NCBI GenBank assembly: GCA_946540365.1
Contig: CAMNIH010000045.1
Span: forward strand, 1 to 11,852
Direction: 5' to 3'
DNA length: 11,852 bases
Source of the DNA: an uncultured Bacteroidales bacterium
GTDB lineage: Bacteria > Bacteroidota > Bacteroidia > Bacteroidales > P3
Shown here: positions 7,491 to 11,852 of the stretch, in pieces
How positions within the stretch are numbered: position 1 is the stretch's first letter
Layout of the letters: every line of letters starts with the position of its first letter
Made by a program: the position numbers and the translations under genes
Notes under the pieces: generated by a model
Told to the model about the DNA's origin: nothing
Database searches by the model: none
Seen by the model: the letters and a program-made list of their open reading frames with translations, nothing else

Positions 7491-7641
7491 GTAGTAGTAG
7501 TTAGTAGTTAAGTAGACAGTAGTTAAGTAGTTAAGGCAAATGCTCCAGCCGTCGGTATTGCCTTAACTACTTACCTACTTTCCTACTTACCTACTTTATA
7601 ACTTTACAACTTTACAACTCTACAACTTTACTACTTGACTA
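7491..7641. repeat. Octamer repeat array with a central hairpin
   Basis: The right part (7569-7640) is nine adjoining 8-bp units with the pattern ACTT/ACTC plus four variable bases (for example ACTTACCT, ACTTTCCT, ACTTTACA), running into the stop codon of the hydrolase gene. The left part contains the inverse unit GTAGTTAA at 7504, 7519 and 7527. Where they meet, TAAGTAGTTAAGGCAA (7524-7539) is the exact reverse complement of 7558-7573, a 16-bp stem with an 18-nt loop; with one mismatch the stem extends to 7518-7579. On the minus strand this lies directly after the hydrolase gene, so it might end or stabilise that mRNA. No protein is encoded. Confidence 0.8.
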
Positions 7642-8331
7642 CTGCTGATCAACAAGGAACCGCAGCACCGTGGTGTTGAACGCCTCGGGGTTGCGGTTTG
7701 CTATGAAGTGGTCGCCGTGCAGGATGGCCAGCTGCGCACCAGGGATGGCGCTGGCGATGAGGCGTGTGTGGCTGTCTTTGATCATGTCTTTGTCGCCGGC
7801 CACGACCAGCGTGGGGCACGCGATGTGCGCCAGTTCCTCGGGCGCGACGTCGGGGTCGTTGACCATCAGGCCCAGCATCTCGGCATTTCGGCGCGCCTGC
7901 TCGCTGCGGCGGGCGAAGAGGCGCGCCATGCGGTAGCCCACCTCGATGGGCAGCTGCACGCCCGGCTTCACCCCACGGGCGTCGAGGTTGGCGCCGTTGA
8001 GGATGAGCCGTTCCACCCGCTCGGGGTGCTGCAAGGCGAAGACCATCGCGATGTTGCCGCCGTCGGAGAAACCTAACAAATGGGCCTTCCCGATGTCCAT
8101 GCGGTCCATGAAGGCCAGCAGGTCGTCGGCAAACTGGCGTATGGTGAAGGGGGCCGTGCCGCGCGGCGTCTGGCCGTGGCCACGGGTGTCGAGGGCCAGG
8201 ACGCGGAAATGCCTGCCGAAAGGCTCCATCTGGTACGCGAAGTAGCCGCTCTCCTCGCCGTTGCCATGCAGCAACAGCAGCGGGAAACCGGAGCCCTGCT
8301 CCCTGTAGTGGTGCGTGATGCCGTCCGTCAT
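7639..8331 (-). CDS. Alpha/beta-fold hydrolase
   Basis: The protein has 230 residues from the ATG at 8331. The frame is open further upstream to 8448, but that extension is proline- and alanine-rich, lies within the DUF2807 gene, and is not needed for the fold. Visible elements are the oxyanion-hole segment 'LLLLHGNGEES' (18-28), 'DTRGHGQT' (48-55), the nucleophile elbow GFSDGG with Ser89, the acid region 'VVAGDKDMI' (Asp182 likely) and 'HGDHF' with His208 as the likely base. There is no signal peptide, so it is probably cytoplasmic. The fold includes esterases, lipases, haloperoxidases and C-C bond hydrolases, and the substrate cannot be read from the sequence. It starts 13 nt after the DUF2807 stop and is probably its operon partner. 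The stop lies at the edge of the octamer array. Confidence 0.88.
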   Translation of the reverse strand: MTDGITHHYREQGSGFPLLLLHGNGEESGYFAYQMEPFGRHFRVLALDTRGHGQTPRGTAPFTIRQFADDLLAFMDRMDIGKAHLLGFSDGGNIAMVFALQHPERVERLILNGANLDARGVKPGVQLPIEVGYRMARLFARRSEQARRNAEMLGLMVNDPDVAPEELAHIACPTLVVAGDKDMIKDSHTRLIASAIPGAQLAILHGDHFIANRNPEAFNTTVLRFLVDQQ

Positions 8332-8344
8332 AGGTGTGTGCAGC

Positions 8345-9112
8345 CTATCGGGGGCTGACGTTGGAGGCGCCGCTGGTGGTGCAGCCGTAGGTGGGCTGGC
8401 ACCCGGGCGACGAGAGGCCGTAGGTGACAGTGCTGGCGCCGCTTGCATCGACGGCGATGCGTTCGCACACCGTCACGTCGGCACGGCTGGAGCCGCTCAC
8501 GCTGCCGGTGACGGCGCTGGTGCCGAGGGCCTCGGCATGGAGCTTGCTCGAACCGCTGATCTCGATGTCCATCGTGCCGGTGCAGTCGCCGCTGAGGGTG
8601 ACGTCGCTGGCGCCGCTGACCTCGGTGTCGATCCGGTCGGCTGCCACGGTGCAGCGCGCCGTGGAGGCGCCGGAGATCTCGAAGTCGATTTCGGAGGCGG
8701 CGATGTTGCCATGGAACGAGGAGGAGCCGGACACATCCACCTCGCACTTGTTGCCCTGCAGGTCGCCGGCATACGACGAGGCGCCCGAAATATCGAGGTC
8801 TTTCACGTTGGCGTTCTTCGGCAGTATCACGCTGCATTCGCCGATGGCGAAGGAGAGGGTTTTTTTGAAGCCGATCTCCAGCACCCCGTTCCGCACCTGC
8901 AGCTTCACCTTGTCGACCATCCTCTCGGGCACGGTGACGGTGGCCGCGGTGGCGGTGTCGCTGACGGTCACGTCGAAGGCGTGTTCCACCTTGACGGCGG
9001 TGTAGTTGCCTGCGACATCCTGACGGAAGGTGACGGGTTCGCCGAAGTATGTGTCGCAACCGGCGAGACAGAGGGCCGCAGCCGCTACCAGGGTAAAGAT
9101 CATTTTCTTCAT
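8345..9112 (-). CDS. DUF2807 (GIN domain, head-type beta-solenoid) lipoprotein
   Basis: With the start at 9112 the protein has 255 residues and a clear lipoprotein signal (MKKMIFTL, then the lipobox LAGC with Cys19). A frame opening at 9160 adds 16 residues before that signal and is less likely. After a first sheet region (30-100) the motif SGAS or SGSS recurs at about 109, 128, 147, 166, 187, 206, 224 and 247, a period of about 19-21 residues. This is the pattern of the DUF2807 'putative auto-transporter adhesin, head GIN domain' family, thought to form a beta-solenoid. It would be anchored on the cell envelope. Its role is unknown; adhesion or envelope-stress roles are family guesses. The hydrolase gene follows in the same operon. 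No TAnnTTTG box was found close upstream of its start. Confidence 0.87.
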   Translation of the reverse strand: MKKMIFTLVAAAALCLAGCDTYFGEPVTFRQDVAGNYTAVKVEHAFDVTVSDTATAATVTVPERMVDKVKLQVRNGVLEIGFKKTLSFAIGECSVILPKNANVKDLDISGASSYAGDLQGNKCEVDVSGSSSFHGNIAASEIDFEISGASTARCTVAADRIDTEVSGASDVTLSGDCTGTMDIEISGSSKLHAEALGTSAVTGSVSGSSRADVTVCERIAVDASGASTVTYGLSSPGCQPTYGCTTSGASNVSPR

Positions 9113-9255
9113 AATCGTTCGTTTTATTTGTTTCAATTTCTGAGCATAACGAAGAAGCATTCTGTTTATTGTGGGGAAGAATTATTTTCACCTCCCGACC
9201 CCGGATGCCGTTGCCCCTTGCCACCCACCACCAGCACCACTCCAAGTACCTATCA

Positions 9256-9363
9256 ACTCTACCTTTTCTTCAGTCGTTCTTCAGTCGTTCTTCAGTCGTT
9301 CTTCAGTGATCACTGAAGAACGACTGAAGAACGACTGAAGAACGACTGAAGAAATGGTAGAGT
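9256..9363. repeat. 108-bp near-perfect palindrome made of 11-bp units
   Basis: The two 54-nt arms are reverse complements with one mismatch (9264 against 9355) and no loop; the centre is TGATCA at 9307-9312. The left arm is made of the tandem unit TTCTTCAGTCG and the right arm of its complement CGACTGAAGAA, about three full copies each, bounded by ACTCTACC and GGTAGAGT. Single-stranded it would fold into one long hairpin; in duplex DNA it could extrude a cruciform. It lies between two divergent genes and reads the same from both sides. Confidence 0.93.
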
Positions 9364-9491
9364 CATCCCCTTCCCAACCTGTCGTTGCGAGGGTTCGACG
9401 GAGCCCAGACCCCCGCGTGGGGACGCAGGCAAATGGCCGGGTGGGCTGGCAGAATGTGCGGTGCGAATCGTGATGATATCAAAAAAAGTTG

Positions 9492-9499
9492 TATATTTG
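9492..9499 (+). promoter_or_regulatory. -7 promoter box for the small winged-helix gene
   Basis: TATATTTG matches TAnnTTTG exactly. The -33 position (about 9468-9472, TCGTG) is poor. Transcription would start near 9506, giving a leader of about 50 nt that is rich in A and T. Confidence 0.65.
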
Positions 9500-9557
9500 C
9501 AGTTGTGAAAAGAAAGTATACTTACGTGTATTATTTTGATTATTAACAATTTATTCT

Positions 9558-9731
9558 ATGAAAGAACAAGTTCTTGAGGCCATGCGCCAGGCCGGCAAAC
9601 CGGTCTCGGCAGGCGATGTGACCAAGGCCCTCGGCGCCGACCGCAAAGAGGTCGACAAGGCCTTTGCCGAGCTGAAGAAAGAGGGCGCCATCGTGTCGCC
9701 CGTCCGTTGCAAGTGGGAGCCTGCCAAGTAA
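9558..9731 (+). CDS. Small winged-helix-like protein (57 aa)
   Basis: The frame MKEQVLEAMRQ ... CKWEPAK has 57 codons. The composition suggests helix ('KEQVLEAMRQAG'), turn, helix ('SAGDVTKALG'), helix ('DRKEVDKAFAELKKEG') and a short hairpin ('AIVSPVRCKWEP'), the plan of a compact winged-helix DNA-binding domain. Similar proteins of about 55-65 residues are common in Bacteroidota and are often named 'transcriptional regulator' without proof. An exact -7 box lies 59 nt upstream and a strong hairpin terminator follows, so it is its own transcription unit and very likely a real gene despite its size. Targets are unknown. Confidence 0.8.
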   Translation: MKEQVLEAMRQAGKPVSAGDVTKALGADRKEVDKAFAELKKEGAIVSPVRCKWEPAK

Positions 9732-9752
9732 GGCCCCTCCGCGACAGCAGTG

Positions 9753-9796
9753 AAACGCCGGGTACCATCGCAAAAGGTGGTGCCCGGCGGTTTATT
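9753..9796 (+). terminator. Rho-independent terminator after the small winged-helix gene
   Basis: CGCCGGGTACC (9756-9766) pairs with GGTGCCCGGCG (9779-9789), an 11-bp stem with one T:G pair and a 12-nt loop, followed by GTTTATT. It begins 25 nt after the stop codon. Confidence 0.8.
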
Positions 9797-9837
9797 AGAA
9801 AGGGAATCTGTGTTTGTGACGTTTGTGCTGCCGGGGG

Positions 9838-9866
9838 TTGATGTTTTTCTTTTTTTTGTATTTTTG
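9838..9866 (+). promoter_or_regulatory. Promoter for the flavodoxin lipoprotein gene
   Basis: TATTTTTG (9859-9866) fits the -7 consensus TAnnTTTG, with TTG (9838-9840) 18 nt upstream as a partial -33 box. A T-rich run fills part of the spacer. The leader to the ATG at 9919 would be about 46 nt. Confidence 0.65.
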
Positions 9867-9918
9867 CAGTCGCAAAAACGGTATGACAATACATATAACA
9901 ATCATATAATCAGTGAAA

Positions 9919-10446
9919 ATGATGAAACGTGTCGCATTGATTCTCGCCGCATGCTGCCTGATGTTGACGGCCTGCGCGCAGAACAGCAAGGAAAACAAAC
10001 AACAGAAAGGAAAGAATATGAACAAGACACTTGTGGCCTACTTCTCGGCCACCGGAACCACGAAGGATGCCGCCCAGCGGCTTGCCAAAGAAAAGAACGC
10101 CGACCTGTTCGAGATCGTGCCCGCCGAGCCCTATAGCGCCGCCGACCTCGACTGGACCAACAAGCAGAGCCGCTCCTCGCTGGAGATGAAGGATCGCTCC
10201 TCGCGCCCCGCCATCAAGGGCGGCTGCCCCAACATGGCCGACTACGACACGGTGTGGATCGGATTCCCCGTCTGGTGGTACACCGCTCCCACCATCGTCA
10301 ACACCTTCATCGAGGCCCACGACCTCGGCGGCAAGACCCTCTGCGTCTTCGCCACCAGCGGCGGCAGCAACGTCACCGGCTCGGCCAGCGACCTGAAGAA
10401 GGCCTATCCGCAGTACACCTGGGGCGAAAGCCGCCTGATGAATTGA
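9919..10446 (+). CDS. Flavodoxin-family protein with lipoprotein leader
   Basis: With the ATG at 9919 (ATG at 9922 is equally possible; the GTG at 9913 is less likely) the protein has 175 residues. It begins with a lipoprotein signal ending in the lipobox LTAC (Cys19) and a short polar linker. The flavodoxin domain starts at residue 34: 'TLVAYFSATGTTKDAA' holds the FMN phosphate-binding loop (T/S-x-T-G-x-T), followed by 'DTVWIGFPVWWYTAPTIVNTF' (110-130) and 'CVFATSGGSNV' (142-152). This is typical of the small flavodoxin_4-like proteins of anaerobes. Flavodoxins carry electrons in the cytoplasm, so the leader is odd. The internal ATG at 10018 has AAAGGAAAG before it and would give a normal 142-residue cytoplasmic form. 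The redox partner is unknown. Confidence 0.85.
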   Translation: MMKRVALILAACCLMLTACAQNSKENKQQKGKNMNKTLVAYFSATGTTKDAAQRLAKEKNADLFEIVPAEPYSAADLDWTNKQSRSSLEMKDRSSRPAIKGGCPNMADYDTVWIGFPVWWYTAPTIVNTFIEAHDLGGKTLCVFATSGGSNVTGSASDLKKAYPQYTWGESRLMN

Positions 10447-10450
10447 TAAG

Positions 10451-10492
10451 GTTTAAGGTTTAAAGTTTAAGGTTTAAAGTTTAAAATTTAAA
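10451..10492 (+). repeat. Six tandem heptamers (GTTTAAR) before the DUF362 gene
   Basis: GTTTAAG, GTTTAAA, GTTTAAG, GTTTAAA, GTTTAAA, ATTTAAA run without a gap for exactly 42 nt, ending 6 nt before the ATG at 10499. They fill almost the whole 52-nt gap between the flavodoxin stop and the next gene, so they form the ribosome-entry region of the DUF362 mRNA. Confidence 0.9.
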
Positions 10493-10498
10493 GATAAA

Positions 10499-11530
10499 AT
10501 GAAGAAAGTATTTATGCTTATGGCGGCCGCCGCCATGTTGATGGTCGGCTGCAAGAACAACAATCAGCCTGCCGAGGCACAGGAACCGGTGGAAGAGGGC
10601 GTGGCCGTCTACCTGACGCGCGACATCAGCCCCGAGGCGCTGGTCAAGATTTACGAGGCGCTGGGCGTGAAGGCCGAGGGCCGTGTGGCTGTGAAGATCA
10701 GCACCGGCGAGGGCAGCAACCCCAACTACCTCAAGCCCGAACTCATCAAGAACCTGGTGCAGACCGTCGACGGCACCATCGTGGAGTGCAACACCGCCTA
10801 CGGCAACGCCCCCGAGGACAAGCAGGACGAGCGCACCACCTCCGCCAACCACTGGAAGGTCATCGAGCGCCATGGCTTCACCCCCATGTTCCGGGTCGAC
10901 ATCATGGACGAGGAGGGCGAGATGCGCATCCCCGTGCGCGACACCACCCACATCAAGTACGACATCGTGGGCAGCCACATGGCCAACTACGACTTCATGA
11001 TTGCCCTCAACCACTTCAAGGGCCACCCCATGGGCGGCTACGGCGGAGCGCTGAAGAACCTCAGCATCGGCTGCGGCAGCGCCAACGGCAAGGCCTATAT
11101 CCATTCCGCCGGCAAGATGGAGAAGCTCGACATCGCCAAGCTGTGGACGCCCGAATTCATCGGCAACCAGGACGGCTTCCTCGAGAGCATGGCCGCCGCC
11201 GCGCAGGCTGTGACCGACTACTTCCGCGGCAAGAAGGGCATCATCTACATCAGCGTGATGAACAACATGAGCATCGACTGCGACTGTGTGGATCACCCCG
11301 AGCCAGTGAAGCTTGAGGACTACGGCATCCTGGCCTCCACCGACCCGGTGGCCCTCGACCAGGCCTGCATCGATATCATCAACAACCAGCAGGTCACCGC
11401 CACCAACGATCCCACCGACCTGCTTGCCCGTATCGACAAGCAGCACGGCATCCACACCATCGAGCATGCCGAGAAGATCGGTCTTGGCACCCGCCAGTAC
11501 CATATCGTCAATATCGACGAGGTGAAGTGA
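10499..11530 (+). CDS. DUF362 domain lipoprotein
   Basis: The protein has 343 residues, with a lipoprotein signal (MKKVFMLM, lipobox MVGC, Cys18) and a linker rich in Q, E and P. The DUF362 domain follows: 'GRVAVKISTGEGSNPNYLKPELI' (61-83, in two parts around 'STGEG'), 'NHFKGHPMGGYGGALKN' (171-187), a 'GKAYIHSAGKM' segment (197-207), the Cys-Asp-Cys motif at 261-263 and 'ILASTDPVALDQAC' (277-290). Some DUF362 proteins are followed by or fused to [4Fe-4S] ferredoxin domains; here no ferredoxin is fused. The family's function is unsettled. It lies 52 nt after the flavodoxin stop and 23 nt before the MATE gene. The heptamer array occupies its 5' leader; no separate TAnnTTTG box is seen there, so it may be read through from the flavodoxin promoter. 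Confidence 0.88.
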   Translation: MKKVFMLMAAAAMLMVGCKNNNQPAEAQEPVEEGVAVYLTRDISPEALVKIYEALGVKAEGRVAVKISTGEGSNPNYLKPELIKNLVQTVDGTIVECNTAYGNAPEDKQDERTTSANHWKVIERHGFTPMFRVDIMDEEGEMRIPVRDTTHIKYDIVGSHMANYDFMIALNHFKGHPMGGYGGALKNLSIGCGSANGKAYIHSAGKMEKLDIAKLWTPEFIGNQDGFLESMAAAAQAVTDYFRGKKGIIYISVMNNMSIDCDCVDHPEPVKLEDYGILASTDPVALDQACIDIINNQQVTATNDPTDLLARIDKQHGIHTIEHAEKIGLGTRQYHIVNIDEVK

Positions 11531-11553
11531 CGGTCTGATCGAGGCCGGCAGGT

Positions 11554-11852
11554 ATGAAGGTTGCATTATCAGGGCATTATGGCTACGGACGGCTGCTGCG
11601 GACGGCGGCGCCGTGCGTGGCCATGATGCTTGTTTCGTCGGTCTACGGAATCGTGGACGGCCTCTTCGTGTCCAATTTCACGGGCACGACGGGTTTCGCT
11701 GCGGTGAACCTGATGTGGCCCGCCATCATGGTGCTCGGCGCGCTGGGCCTGATGGTGGGCAGCGGCGGCGCCGCCCTGGTGGGCAAGATCAAGGGCGAGG
11801 GCTATCCGCTCAAGGCCGACCGTGTCTTCACCATGCTGGTGCGTTTCCTGGG
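11554..11852 (+). CDS. MATE-family efflux transporter, N-terminal part
   Basis: Ninety-nine codons are visible before the window ends. The ATG at 11554 has GGCAGG upstream. The sequence shows two membrane segments: the first around 'TAAPCVAMMLVSSVYGIVDGLFV' (18-40, in two pieces around 'MMLVSS') and the second around 'LMWPAIMVLGALGLMVG' (53-69). The pattern of a proline in the first helix, 'VDGLFVSN', then 'AAVNL' matches the N-terminus of MATE transporters, which export drugs or metabolites with Na or H gradients. It starts 23 nt after the DUF362 stop and is probably co-transcribed. The substrate cannot be judged. Confidence 0.85.
   Translation, partial: MKVALSGHYGYGRLLRTAAPCVAMMLVSSVYGIVDGLFVSNFTGTTGFAAVNLMWPAIMVLGALGLMVGSGGAALVGKIKGEGYPLKADRVFTMLVRFL

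Larger units (their letters stand above)
9113..9557. other. Divergent intergenic region
   Basis: This 445-bp gap separates the minus-strand DUF2807 gene from the plus-strand small regulator. It holds the 108-bp palindrome (9256-9363) and the promoter at 9492. Between them, 9364-9470 is GC-rich with short stems (CCCC-GCGT-GGGG at 9412-9423; AGCCCA near 9402 with TGGGCT near 9442). I see no convincing gene or known RNA there. Confidence 0.6.

Noticed and set aside
8332..8448. 39-residue extension of the hydrolase
   Set aside because: It is rich in Pro and Ala and lies inside the 3' end of the DUF2807 gene; the ATG at 8331 suits both fold and spacing.
8315..9316. Plus-strand frame of 333 codons and a minus-strand frame of 305 codons overlapping the DUF2807 gene
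   Set aside because: Both have skewed composition (rich in R, G and A) and no recognisable domain; the DUF2807 frame has a signal peptide and regular repeats.
9256..9363. CRISPR array
   Set aside because: The repeats are 11 bp, adjoin without spacers and reverse at the centre; no cas gene is present.
9364..9440. Possible tRNA because of the T-loop-like GGTTCGA near 9391
   Set aside because: The bases on either side do not pair as a T stem and no acceptor or anticodon arm could be built.
9310..9549. Minus-strand frame of 79 codons
   Set aside because: It crosses the palindrome and the promoter of the next gene and has no family resemblance.
10481..11566. Minus-strand open frame of 361 codons
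   Set aside because: It is antisense to the DUF362 gene and is rich in V, G, H and A, as expected for a mirror frame.

Overview
The window looks like chromosomal DNA of a Bacteroidales bacterium (genus not resolved). The evidence is the promoter type, with a -7 box of the form TAnnTTTG at several places and one full TTTG-N19-TATCTTTG promoter, together with weak Shine-Dalgarno sites, many short lipoprotein signal peptides, and protein families typical of the group (DUF2807 lipoprotein, DUF362 lipoprotein, small flavodoxin, AAA_14/DUF4143 ATPase, RhuM). Most genes are GC-rich. The block from about 2.2 to 7.4 kb is clearly richer in A and T and carries a restriction-modification (RM) locus, so it is probably accessory or acquired DNA.

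Layout. At the left edge is the 3' end of a long-chain acyl-CoA synthetase, followed 10 nt later by a lipoprotein with a flavin-reductase-like split barrel. Facing it is a family II (DHH) pyrophosphatase-like lipoprotein. Next come minus-strand accessory genes: an AAA_14/DUF4143 ATPase with its own promoter, a broken RhuM gene, and a two-subunit RM system. That system resembles BcgI (type IIB): nuclease and methylase are fused in one protein, and a separate two-domain specificity subunit sits downstream. No separate restriction subunit is present in the window. At the far side of this block lies a dead copy of the last ~110 bp of the flavin-reductase gene, so ~6.4 kb is bracketed by direct repeats.

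After an intergenic array of 8-bp repeats comes a minus-strand operon of a DUF2807 lipoprotein and an alpha/beta hydrolase. A 108-bp almost perfect palindrome built from 11-bp units follows. Then, on the plus strand, come a 57-aa winged-helix-like protein with promoter and terminator, a flavodoxin with a lipoprotein leader, a heptamer repeat array, a DUF362 lipoprotein, and the start of a MATE transporter.

How the genes fit together. The RM genes form one transcription unit from a strong promoter at 7329-7359. The specificity gene has no in-frame ATG: its conserved N-terminus can be reached only by a frame change just after an ATG that abuts the methylase stop, inside a 12-bp hairpin. The flanking genes are notable because several enzymes usually cytoplasmic (pyrophosphatase, flavin reductase, flavodoxin) carry lipoprotein signals, suggesting redox and phosphate chemistry outside the inner membrane. 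I found no CRISPR array, tRNA, rRNA, transposase or integrase.
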